Assembly: GCA_028286605.1 (NCBI GenBank)
Contig: JAQBRE010000002.1
Location: forward strand, 1 to 64,000
Origin: Parcubacteria group bacterium
GTDB taxonomy: Bacteria > Patescibacteria > Paceibacteria > UBA9973 > UBA2103
Reading direction: 5' to 3'
Length of the DNA: 64,000 bases
How positions within the stretch are numbered: position 1 is the stretch's first letter; each line of letters starts with the position of its first letter. The translations under genes and the position numbers were made by a program. Below, piece by piece: positions 1 to 6,771 of this stretch. The notes beneath the pieces are model-generated. The model was not told the DNA's origin. It searched no databases and saw only the letters and a program-made list of their open reading frames with translations.

Positions 1-81
1 CCGGAACATTTCGCAGATTAGTCACGTCCTTCATCGCCAACATAAGCCTAGGCATCCACCGTGCACCCTTCATGTTTCCAG
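1..81 (-). rRNA. 23S rRNA, 5' end (partial, continues beyond left edge)
   Basis: Read on the minus strand, positions 60 to 1 match the conserved beginning of bacterial 23S rRNA: the helix-1 segment CACGGTGGATGCC is followed by the conserved GGCGATGAAGGACGTG block. The 5' end near 81 is estimated by aligning to the first 30 nucleotides of E. coli 23S rRNA from memory. The rest of the gene lies off the left edge. No 16S rRNA or tRNA lies upstream; the next upstream gene is a membrane protein ending at 508, so this 23S gene does not sit directly behind a 16S gene here. Confidence 0.9.
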
Positions 82-177
82 TGCGGAAACCTGAACACCA
101 CAATTGTGTTCTTAATTTGTGATCGCCCTATATGAGACTTACGGCTCATATAGAACATGCAATTCTTACCGCATCGC

Positions 178-226
178 TGCGCAGCATGGTGAGATCTGAT
201 TGCTCAAATCCCACCATGCTGCGCAT
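178..226 (-). other. Inverted repeat in the 23S rRNA leader
   Basis: A nearly perfect inverted repeat of about 14 bp (arms near 178-192 and 212-226, around the word CAGCATGGTG) lies about 100 bp upstream of the mature 23S 5' end. A second, shorter one (TATATGAG / CTCATATA) lies at 128-152. They could be processing stems of the rRNA precursor. A local hairpin is unusual, because 23S processing stems normally pair the 5' leader with the 3' trailer. Confidence 0.5.
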
Positions 227-297
227 GATGCGGGTTGATTTACCTTTTCTTTGCGTATTCGTGTGTCAACGAACGCGCGCTTCTCCCCCCTGAAAAT

Positions 298-390
298 AAA
301 AAGCCCCTTTCCGGGGCGTCACCAGCTCACCTAGGTGGGCTGACTACTGCTCCGTACCGCTGGCTAGTAATTTCGTGGTGATAAACACGT
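298..390 (-). ncRNA. Possible small RNA with its own promoter and terminator
   Basis: A canonical sigma70-type promoter lies just upstream (397-425). An intrinsic terminator (stem GCCCC/GGGGC at 303-317, then a T-rich tract at 293-302 on the minus strand) closes a transcript of about 90 nt. Inside is a second hairpin built on CAGC.CACC/GGTG.GCTG near 325-345. I compared it by eye with 5S, SRP RNA, tmRNA and tRNA and recognise none. It could be a free small RNA or an attenuated leader of the 23S gene. Confidence 0.4.
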
Positions 391-396
391 AAGAGG

Positions 397-425
397 AGTA
401 TATAGGAGGGCAAAAACCCTGTCAA
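397..425 (-). promoter_or_regulatory. Sigma70-type promoter upstream of the 23S region
   Basis: On the minus strand there is a perfect -35 TTGACA (420-425), a 17-bp spacer and -10 TATACT (397-402). This is the closest match to consensus noted near a gene start in the window. Predicted start of transcription is near 390. A second TTGACA lies at 264-269 but lacks a convincing -10. Confidence 0.75.
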
Positions 426-455
426 CAAAAGGCGGAGCCCATGAAATAGTAATGA

Positions 456-484
456 AAAGGCCACCCCTTCGGGGTGGCCTTTTC
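456..484. terminator. Bidirectional intrinsic terminator
   Basis: A perfect GC-rich hairpin (GGCCACCCC / GGGGTGGCC) is flanked by A and T runs on both sides. It ends the minus-strand gene at 508-1188 and insulates it from the 23S region. Confidence 0.85.
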
Positions 485-507
485 AGCTTTCTAAGAGGCT
501 TTGCCTC

Positions 508-1188
508 TTACTTCATTTCCTGATGCATCTTCTCGATCATCTTCGCAGCAGCCTGCTGGCCGCCAAGGCCGAATGCCAAGCCGAATGCCAGTGCGAATGC
601 GACGACGATGCCGGTGAAGAGCGGCTGGATGAGCTCATTAGCCACCTGAAGGTGGTTAAGCGCTGCAAGGATAGCGAAGACCCAGATAGCCCAGCGAGCG
701 ATTGCACCGATCAAATTCGCTGAACGGATGCCTGCTGCGCGTGCGCTGCCTGCAACGAGACGCTCCACTGCTTCAGCCACTACCGCAGCAACCATAAGGA
801 TGAGTACGGCGATGATGATCTGAGGGAGGTAGCCAAGTACTACCGCGCCGAGGAACATGCTCACATCGTTGAGACCGAGGACACTAAGTGCCACGAGGAA
901 GCCAAGGATGATAAAGAACCACTTCACGAGCGCGCCGAGGAATGCGCCGGAGTTAAGCGTGAAGCCTGCACGTGATACGACGCGATCGACACCTGCCGAA
1001 CGAAGCGCCTGATCAACCTTGATAGCAGTAATAACCTGCGCGACAAGACGGCCGAGCAATGCACCGATCACCCACGCGATGATGAAGATTATGATCGCTG
1101 CGAGCACGTTCGGAAGGAACTGGATAATACCCCAGGAGAGGCTCTGAAAGGACTGGGTGAGCACAGCAGCCCATGAGTTGAGAAACAT
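508..1188 (-). CDS. Conserved-TM-helix membrane protein (MscS-related)
   Basis: A 226-residue inner-membrane protein with about five hydrophobic segments. The layout resembles the conserved TM helix family (PF05552), which contains pieces related to the pore helix of small mechanosensitive channels. The C-terminal helix is rich in Gly and Ala (AFGLAFGLGGQQAAAKM), like the MscS pore-lining TM3. There is no large cytoplasmic MscS vestibule domain, so it is not a standard MscS. It is a single-gene unit ending in the hairpin at 456-484. A role in osmotic or envelope stress is inferred from the family only. Confidence 0.7.
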   Translation of the reverse strand: MFLNSWAAVLTQSFQSLSWGIIQFLPNVLAAIIIFIIAWVIGALLGRLVAQVITAIKVDQALRSAGVDRVVSRAGFTLNSGAFLGALVKWFFIILGFLVALSVLGLNDVSMFLGAVVLGYLPQIIIAVLILMVAAVVAEAVERLVAGSARAAGIRSANLIGAIARWAIWVFAILAALNHLQVANELIQPLFTGIVVAFALAFGLAFGLGGQQAAAKMIEKMHQEMK

Positions 1189-1294
1189 AATGGTTGTATA
1201 GATATTAGTTGAGTAACCTGCAGGAAACAGGCCTGCTTACCTAAAGTGTACCAAGACCGCACGGGCCTTTATGAGGGCCTGTGGACAGAGGGTT

Positions 1295-1870
1295 TTATGT
1301 ACGAATCCCGATCTTATCCAGAATAGTACGGTGTGGAGAATCGAATATATCGCGGATAAGACGATCATAGACGCCTACGCGATAACGGAAATCTACTGTC
1401 GTGAATGATGCGTAACGCAGTTCGCGTCCAAGATTAGCCTCAAGCGAATGTATCGCTGCTTCCAGCTTCTTATCATCTAGATTGTCCCCCACTATCAGCA
1501 AGTCTACCTTCGTTTCGATTGCGCCGGTGAAGAGTCCAGAGAGAGCAACGACACGTAGCGCACCTGCTTTCTTAAGCGTAGTTGTTATATCTGTGTCATT
1601 CAGGCTGGTAGTAGCACGCATGAACACGACGAGCGGTTCGTAGTATGCAAACTTTCGATTAGCGCCATACGCCGCGCCATCTTTGCTTGCGCGCTTACGT
1701 ATTACGTCAGCGGCGAGAAGCTGCGTGAGCTCTTTGCGGACCTGATCTTTCGGTACCTTCGTACGAAATGATATATCCGAGACAGTGAAGCTCGCATCGT
1801 CATTAAAAATGAAAAGTCGCAGGAGTTTGAGACGAGGGAAGGAGCCGAACAGACGGGAGAGAGGATCCAT
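1295..1870 (-). CDS. Winged-helix regulator with nucleotidyltransferase-like C-terminal domain
   Basis: 191 residues from the ATG at 1870 (a longer frame to 1912 exists, but the internal start fits the domain boundary). Residues about 1-80 form an ArsR-like winged helix (FTVSDISFRTKVPKDQVRKE is the recognition region). The C-terminal half carries a nucleotidyltransferase-like fold with KVDLLIVGD, matching the G-S-x-D-L family of minimal nucleotidyltransferases, but without the GS signature, so catalysis is uncertain. Proteins of this architecture are common single genes in Parcubacteria. Probably a transcriptional regulator; its targets are unknown. Confidence 0.6.
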   Translation of the reverse strand: MDPLSRLFGSFPRLKLLRLFIFNDDASFTVSDISFRTKVPKDQVRKELTQLLAADVIRKRASKDGAAYGANRKFAYYEPLVVFMRATTSLNDTDITTTLKKAGALRVVALSGLFTGAIETKVDLLIVGDNLDDKKLEAAIHSLEANLGRELRYASFTTVDFRYRVGVYDRLIRDIFDSPHRTILDKIGIRT

Positions 1871-1935
1871 GGAATTTTCCCTATTGTACCTGTCTTTTAG
1901 GGCTGTCCACAAGTCTTGACGGTTGGCCCATAAAA

Positions 1936-1974
1936 GGACAAGCCCCCAGCTTCGCTGGGGGCTTGTCCTTTAGA
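1936..1974. terminator. Bidirectional intrinsic terminator after rplL
   Basis: A long perfect hairpin (ACAAGCCCCCAGC / GCTGGGGGCTTGT with a TTCG loop) is flanked by an A-run and a T-run, just beyond the rplL stop. Confidence 0.9.
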
Positions 1975-1987
1975 GCACGAGGGCTTG

Positions 1988-2467
1988 TTACTTGAGCGTA
2001 ACCTTGCCGCCTGCGTCTTCGAGCTTCTTCTTAAGCTCGTTCGCCTCTTCCTTGCTGATGTTCTCCTTGAGGATCGAAGGGACGCCATCGACGAGATCCT
2101 TCGCTTCCTTAAGGCCGAGCGCAAGTACTTCCTTGACCACCTTGATCACGGAAATCTTGTTCGCACCTGCGTCAGTGAGCTCTACCGTTGCTGTGGACTT
2201 CTCGTCCTCAGCACCAGCACCACCTGCTGCCGGGCCCGCAACAGCGACTGCTGCTGCCGATACGCCGAACTTCTTCTCGAATACCTTAACGAGCTCAGAG
2301 AGTTCCATAACAGACATCTCTTCGATCTCGGAAACGATCTTCTTGAACTTAGCCGGTACCTCTACTTCAGCCTCTGCAACTGCAGGGGCTTTCGCAAGAG
2401 CTGCTTCTTCCTTCGTTTCTGCAGCTGGAGTTTCCTCTACTGCATCCTGCTTGATTTCTTCATCCAT
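1988..2467 (-). CDS. rplL: 50S ribosomal protein L7/L12
   Basis: The stalk protein that recruits translation factors to the ribosome. The usual L7/L12 core begins at about residue 40 (KFKKIVSEIEEMSVMELSEL) and includes the C-terminal domain with EVLALGLKEAKDLVD. Total length from the ATG at 2467 is 159 residues, against about 120-125 for the family. The surplus is an acidic Ala/Glu-rich N-terminal extension of about 38 residues ahead of the dimerisation domain. It lies 28 bp downstream of rplJ in the same transcript and is probably controlled with it through the L10 leader. Confidence 0.95.
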   Translation of the reverse strand: MDEEIKQDAVEETPAAETKEEAALAKAPAVAEAEVEVPAKFKKIVSEIEEMSVMELSELVKVFEKKFGVSAAAVAVAGPAAGGAGAEDEKSTATVELTDAGANKISVIKVVKEVLALGLKEAKDLVDGVPSILKENISKEEANELKKKLEDAGGKVTLK

Positions 2468-2495
2468 AGTATTGGGATTAAATAATTCTCTAAAG

Positions 2496-2990
2496 TTACG
2501 CTGCCTTCTTCTGAGCAATCTGGTCGAGTGCGATCACGAGGCCCTGGATAGGACTGTTGAGAACGTTCACGAACATGCCACGGAGAACTGGTACAGGCGG
2601 AATGGTTGCGATTGCTGTCATCGCCTGCGCGTCGAGGAACATGCCCTCGAATACGCCGCCGACGATAGAAAGCGCATCCTTGTGCTTCTTGCCGTGCTCA
2701 AAGATGCCGCGAGCTGCGCTCGTTACATCCGTGTCACTCCAAGCCACTGCGATTTCTCCCGGGAGTTCCGGAATCGATCCTGTGTAGCCCTTATCCGCAA
2801 GTACGCGACGCAAGAGAGTCTTCTTCGCTACGTAGTAGCCGACGCCTTCGCTCTTCAGTGCCTTGCGCATCGCAGACGTGTCCGCGACGGTGAGGCCCTT
2901 GAAGTGCACGAAAACGACCGAGACCGCATTCTCGAGCGCGTCAGTAACTTTACCGACGATATCCTGCTTCTTCTGTTTGGTAATTGCCAT
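2496..2990 (-). CDS. rplJ: 50S ribosomal protein L10
   Basis: 164 residues, typical length. L10 anchors the L7/L12 dimers to the ribosome base. The sequence starts with the usual N-terminal region (KQKKQDIVGKVTDALENAVS) and continues through FKGLTVADTSAMRKALKSEG, the rRNA-binding part. It is the first gene of an rplJ-rplL operon, 139 bp downstream of a predicted promoter. The leader carries an L10-binding motif and an attenuator-like hairpin, so feedback regulation by L10 is likely. Confidence 0.97.
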   Translation of the reverse strand: MAITKQKKQDIVGKVTDALENAVSVVFVHFKGLTVADTSAMRKALKSEGVGYYVAKKTLLRRVLADKGYTGSIPELPGEIAVAWSDTDVTSAARGIFEHGKKHKDALSIVGGVFEGMFLDAQAMTAIATIPPVPVLRGMFVNVLNSPIQGLVIALDQIAQKKAA

Positions 2991-3014
2991 GTGGGATTGT
3001 TATGTACGGAACGC

Positions 3015-3040
3015 AAAACGGTCCCTTGCGGGACCGTTTT
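3015..3040 (-). terminator. Attenuator-like hairpin in the rplJ leader
   Basis: A perfect 11-bp stem (AAAACGGTCCC / GGGACCGTTTT, loop GCAA on the minus strand) ends in TTTT and sits between the L10 leader motif and the rplJ start. Its position suits a regulated terminator controlled by L10 binding. Confidence 0.65.
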
Positions 3041-3084
3041 GAAGGAGAATGACGAGCTTGGAACAGTACGAATACTCTTCCGCT

Positions 3085-3125
3085 CGGTCCTCGGCAGGGC
3101 TTATGAATGCCTGCTGTCTTCGGTC
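3085..3125 (-). promoter_or_regulatory. Ribosomal protein L10 leader motif
   Basis: On the minus strand the transcript carries AAGACAGCAGGC (3109-3120) followed by CCTGCCGAGG (3089-3098). These are the two signature strings of the L10 leader RNA (RF00557), the kink-turn site through which L10 controls rplJ-rplL. The position between promoter and rplJ is as expected. Identified by eye; a covariance search would confirm it. Confidence 0.75.
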
Positions 3126-3136
3126 CGTACTAGAGG

Positions 3137-3165
3137 ACTATACCCTTTCGGGCCGAAAGTCGCAA
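3137..3165 (-). promoter_or_regulatory. Promoter of the rplJ-rplL operon
   Basis: -35 TTGCGA (3160-3165), a 17-bp spacer and -10 TATAGT (3137-3142). The start is predicted near 3130, giving a leader of about 140 nt that contains the L10 motif and the attenuator hairpin. Confidence 0.65.
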
Positions 3166-3310
3166 CTTAGCCGAGACGCTGAGATAAGTACAGCGCAATG
3201 CAGACCAGTGCGACGAAGACAACAAGATACCGAAGGAATCGAAGAAAGTACTGCATGCGAATTCCCTACAGAGTACCATGCTGCTTCCCCACCAAGCTTG
3301 GGTATAGAAA

Positions 3311-3344
3311 GCAAAAACCACCCTTGCGGGTGGTTTTTGCTTTC
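3311..3344. terminator. Intrinsic terminator of the surface-protein gene
   Basis: Hairpin AAAAACCACCC / GGGTGGTTTTT, symmetrical and usable on both strands. On the minus strand it follows the surface-protein stop at 3391. Confidence 0.85.
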
Positions 3345-3390
3345 TCAATCAACTATTCAGTTGGTCGATCTTTCTCGTTACTTAATTAGA

Positions 3391-5292
3391 TTAAGCGTGG
3401 AGGAAGAGCGGGCCAGCCTGGTAAGCAGAAGGAAGAGTAGTCGTGCTTGTCGTCGTGAACGCGTCGCTGTTGCTGAACGTGAAGGTCTTCAGTACAGACG
3501 TGTCTGACTGGTTAGAACCTGCAGGAACAGTAATCGTAACGCTCACCTGCTTCGTCTGACCGCTGTGAACAACGTAGTGGTTGCCCGTGCTTGTGTCAGC
3601 TGTCGAAGAGATAGCTGTTGACGAGGCCGTAGACGTTGCAACACCGCTCTGATCAGTGATGGTTCCAGTTACAGCTAGATTACCAACCTTCGAGAAGAAG
3701 ATGTCCTGACCGAACGAAGTTACGTTGAACGTGTACATGAAGCTACCCTGCTGAGTACCTGTGGTACCAACCTGAGAAGCTGAAGTACTTGTCGTTGGAG
3801 CAGAATCAACTGCGAGGCCGAGTGAGCGGAAGGTAATTGGATTACCTGAAGCTGCGCCTGTTGGCGTTACGCGGTTGCTTCCATTCTCGATGTCAGCACC
3901 GTAGCTAGGAACCGTAACCGTTACGCTTGAACCTTCTGCGAAGTTTATGCCATCAATACGATTGATGTCAGCAACAATCTTGAAGGAATTAGTCGTACCT
4001 GCCGCAAGCTTGAAGTTCAAGTTCTGGAAGGTAGTCGTTGCTGCGCCTGCCATGTTCGTTGGCGTCTCGGTGTCGAGAAGCGTCGAGCCCTGGTAGAGCT
4101 TGAGCGAACGAATCATGTTCGGAAGAACAGCACCAGAGCTTGTTGCAAGCTGAACAGGGAGCGAGTAGAGCATCAAGTCGCTATTCTTCGCCTGGATGGT
4201 GAAGGTATTGAGCGTGATGCCAGTCGTCGCATTCTGAGTATCACCCTGAACCGTAGTGGTCTGAGGATTGTCAGAACCCGTCGAAAGTACTGCTGAACCA
4301 GAAGTTCCGCTACCTACAGTAACCGTAGCTGGGATTGCGTTGCTTGGAGCATACTGCTGGATACCTGCAGCATCCGTAGCACGTACAGCCTGGGACTGAA
4401 GTGTTACTGAATACACACCGCCAGCGTTCGTGGTGCTGATCGCGTTCTGTGTCGATAGCGTAAGAGTGTAGTCAACGGTATTACCCATCTTAACTACATC
4501 CTTAAGACCAGAGAAGCTTATGCGGTACTGCTGGTTTCCGTTTGCACCTGTACCGTCCTGGCTGTAGTTGTTTGCATTCGTGAGGTCAACAGTACCAACG
4601 GTAGTGTTGCCATTCATGAGTGTTGCTGTCTGGAAGACTCCCCAAGGGCGAATCGTACCAGTGCTGCCAGTGTTTACGATGTCGAAGTTGACGCGGTCGA
4701 CTGCGAGGTCAGAACCGTCAGCCTTGAATTCGAAACCGAGAACCTGCTGCGAATCAGCCTGGTTGAGCGTGGTGTTTAGAGCGCCGATAGTCTTGAAGTT
4801 ATCGATGCTGCCTTCACCGCCCGAGAGAGGACCAGTTGAAGTTGTACCACCAGTTGTCGTACCACCCGTCGTAGTTCCTGCCGAAGCATTTACCTTAGCG
4901 CGTGTTACTGGACCGAAGTAGCCAGCTGCTGGCGAAATGCCATTAGCTGCCTGGTACGCTGCGAGAGCTGCCTTCGTCTGAGGACCGAAAGTTCCGGTCG
5001 CGCCAGCTGCGATGGTGAAGCCCTTGCTGATAAGCCAGTTCTGAAGAGCAGTAACGCTAGCGCCGGTTGAACCAACAGTGAGGTCCGTAGTGAACATCAT
5101 CGAGGTTGTCGTCGTCTGCGAACCACCAAGCTGAGCCTGGAGCGAAGAGATCTGCGCGAGAAGCGATGCGATCTGAGCCTGAAGCGCAGAAGTCGTATCA
5201 GCCTGTGCTGCAGGAGCGATTGCCATAGCGACGAGGCCGAGACCTGCGACGACTGAAGCGAATTTCGCTGCAACGTTTGTTGAATTTGTCAT
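3391..5292 (-). CDS. Exported surface protein with peptidoglycan-binding domain, candidate S-layer-type protein
   Basis: 633 residues from the ATG at 5292. The frame is open 174 bp further upstream, but only this start gives a signal peptide (MTNSTNVAAKFASVVAGLGL, cleavage after AQA). A short coiled coil follows (ALQAQIASLLAQISSLQAQ), then a peptidoglycan-binding module (VTALQNWLISKGF and TGTFGPQTKAALAAYQ), a Thr/Gly linker, and about 450 residues of Ser/Thr-rich beta-sandwich sequence with no recognised domain. This architecture is typical of abundant cell-surface proteins in Parcubacteria. It has a long untranslated leader and a strong terminator, consistent with high expression. The S-layer role is an inference. 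Confidence 0.7.
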   Translation of the reverse strand: MTNSTNVAAKFASVVAGLGLVAMAIAPAAQADTTSALQAQIASLLAQISSLQAQLGGSQTTTTSMMFTTDLTVGSTGASVTALQNWLISKGFTIAAGATGTFGPQTKAALAAYQAANGISPAAGYFGPVTRAKVNASAGTTTGGTTTGGTTSTGPLSGGEGSIDNFKTIGALNTTLNQADSQQVLGFEFKADGSDLAVDRVNFDIVNTGSTGTIRPWGVFQTATLMNGNTTVGTVDLTNANNYSQDGTGANGNQQYRISFSGLKDVVKMGNTVDYTLTLSTQNAISTTNAGGVYSVTLQSQAVRATDAAGIQQYAPSNAIPATVTVGSGTSGSAVLSTGSDNPQTTTVQGDTQNATTGITLNTFTIQAKNSDLMLYSLPVQLATSSGAVLPNMIRSLKLYQGSTLLDTETPTNMAGAATTTFQNLNFKLAAGTTNSFKIVADINRIDGINFAEGSSVTVTVPSYGADIENGSNRVTPTGAASGNPITFRSLGLAVDSAPTTSTSASQVGTTGTQQGSFMYTFNVTSFGQDIFFSKVGNLAVTGTITDQSGVATSTASSTAISSTADTSTGNHYVVHSGQTKQVSVTITVPAGSNQSDTSVLKTFTFSNSDAFTTTSTTTLPSAYQAGPLFLHA

Positions 5293-5844
5293 AAACAATT
5301 TCGATTTATTAATTATTTTGAACGAAGCATGTGCGGTGCGATAAATACTAAAAGTGCATCGCACACACCCGCTTGCTAGTTTGGTAATGGTTTGCTTCCG
5401 AAGAAGCGCACCGATTTTTTGAGCACATTCCTGGACTATCCGACGAGACGCAGTATCGACCCGCATCCCATCGGTTAGCTGGCAAAGTTCAGTAGCATCC
5501 TGTGTCCTTCCATAGTAGGGATCGTGCTTCCGTGCTGAACGCCCGTCATATATGACGGGCCGGCTCGTGGGTTCTTACGCCACGAGCACATGTGCATTTG
5601 CTGAGCACTATTTCCAGAGTCTCAATAGCATAGCTATCGTGAAGCCCTGATTAATGTCAACGTTCTCCCATTCAGTGTTGCGCCCCCTGCGTTCGGTACC
5701 GGTTAAGTATACCGAGCAGATGGGTGTAAACACCTATACAGGAATGTGGATAACCTAGGAATTCCCTAGAGAATTCCCCTGCTATCCCTTCCAGTACCCT
5801 ACCTGCTTTCATGAAGAAAGTCAATGAGTAGCTCGCGCTTTGCT
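5293..5844 (-). promoter_or_regulatory. Long structured leader of the surface-protein gene
   Basis: No convincing gene is seen in these 552 bp. A TTGACA box at 5655-5660 with a weak -10 (ATAGCT) 17 bp downstream would give a leader of about 330 nt. Within it are a perfect palindrome built on GCCCGTCA/TGACGGGC (5540-5557) and a neighbouring hairpin GCTCGTGG/CCACGAGC (5560-5586). A TATACT box also occurs at 5706-5711 without a good -35. A long, folded leader is common for mRNAs of abundant surface proteins. Confidence 0.45.
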
Positions 5845-6642
5845 CTATGCAAGCGCGTAAGTCGTCCAACGGCGTTCGCCACTGCGGATGATAGTTCCCT
5901 CTTCCGAAAGAGCCAGCAATTCACGCTGAATGGTCTTTTCGCTCACATCTCGGATAACAGTAGAAATATCCTTTATATAGGAAGGGCCCTTACTACGCAG
6001 TATAGAAAGGATGGCTTCGCGGCGATCAGTTGTTTTCTCTGATATCTGTCCTTTATCGTGTCCTTTAGAAACTGACGGTGCCTTGGATGAGGTTTTGCGA
6101 GTAGGTCGTGGCATCGCAGGGGCAGCTGCGATACGGGCTGGGGAAAGCGTTGGTGAGTGGCGCTCAGCAGCAAGCTCCTTCGAGAGTTCTGCCAAGGAGG
6201 GCGCGTCATCCAGAAATAGGCGCGGCTCTTCATAGGCAGCTACCTCCTGCAGAAGCGTTTGCGCTTCTCGGGCAATAAGCTCGGCATTCATGCTGGAAAG
6301 TAATCCGCCCGTGCGTCCGATTGAAAGAACGCTGGAGAGTGCTAGCAACTCGCGGGAAAGCGCATCGCGCGCAGAGGTGGGCGGAAGGATTGCCGCATCC
6401 ACTAAGCCAACGGCAACGTGATCCATACGATCACGCAACGCAGGAGAATTTCGGAATGCCGGAGCTACCAAGTGAATCGCTTTTGCGAGACGCTCAGCTT
6501 TTTTGTAGATATAGACACGACGTATGTCTTTTTCAAATATGTTTGAGAATATACTCTTTTCTAGGACGAAATCAGTAGTAGGCGCCTTTGATTCGTGCGC
6601 CTTGAGTGACTGATTGTCTTTGATGTGTCCGTTATCAGTCAT
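5845..6642 (-). CDS. Helix-turn-helix protein of unknown function
   Basis: 265 residues. The N-terminal about 130 residues are predicted helical (IFSNIFEKDIRRVYIYKKAE and following). A low-complexity linker rich in Pro, Ser and Lys follows (about 155-195). The C-terminus is a DeoR/MarR-like winged helix (REAILSILRSKGPSYIKDIS, then SEKTIQRELLALSEEGTI). I know similar proteins only as unnamed Parcubacteria genes. It is transcribed divergently from ftsK with 129 bp between. Probably DNA-binding; no target is known. Confidence 0.55.
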   Translation of the reverse strand: MTDNGHIKDNQSLKAHESKAPTTDFVLEKSIFSNIFEKDIRRVYIYKKAERLAKAIHLVAPAFRNSPALRDRMDHVAVGLVDAAILPPTSARDALSRELLALSSVLSIGRTGGLLSSMNAELIAREAQTLLQEVAAYEEPRLFLDDAPSLAELSKELAAERHSPTLSPARIAAAPAMPRPTRKTSSKAPSVSKGHDKGQISEKTTDRREAILSILRSKGPSYIKDISTVIRDVSEKTIQRELLALSEEGTIIRSGERRWTTYALA

Positions 6643-6754
6643 GAGTGTCCTATAGGTATATTCATTGCCTTAAGGACAAGTATACCCCTCCCCGCTTCTT
6701 TGCAAAGTCTTTAAAGAACCGTTTCAAGGAATTTTCCTGCTACCTCGCACAAGG

Positions 6755-6763
6755 TGCTAAAAT
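6755..6763 (+). promoter_or_regulatory. Extended -10 promoter of ftsK, leaderless start
   Basis: TGCTAAAAT is an extended -10 box (TGnTAAAAT) without a clear -35. Transcription would start near 6770, essentially at the ftsK ATG (6772), so the mRNA is probably leaderless. No Shine-Dalgarno sequence precedes this ATG. Confidence 0.5.
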
Positions 6764-6771
6764 ATGGCTAC

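Noticed and set aside
264..269. Second TTGACA as a 23S promoter
   Set aside because: No acceptable -10 at 16-18 bp; not called.
298..390. 5S rRNA, SRP RNA or tRNA in the 23S upstream region
   Set aside because: None of the signature strings of those RNAs is present; listed only as a possible unknown small RNA.
1985..3170. Long plus-strand frames across rplL and rplJ
   Set aside because: Shadows of the ribosomal protein genes, whose identity is certain.
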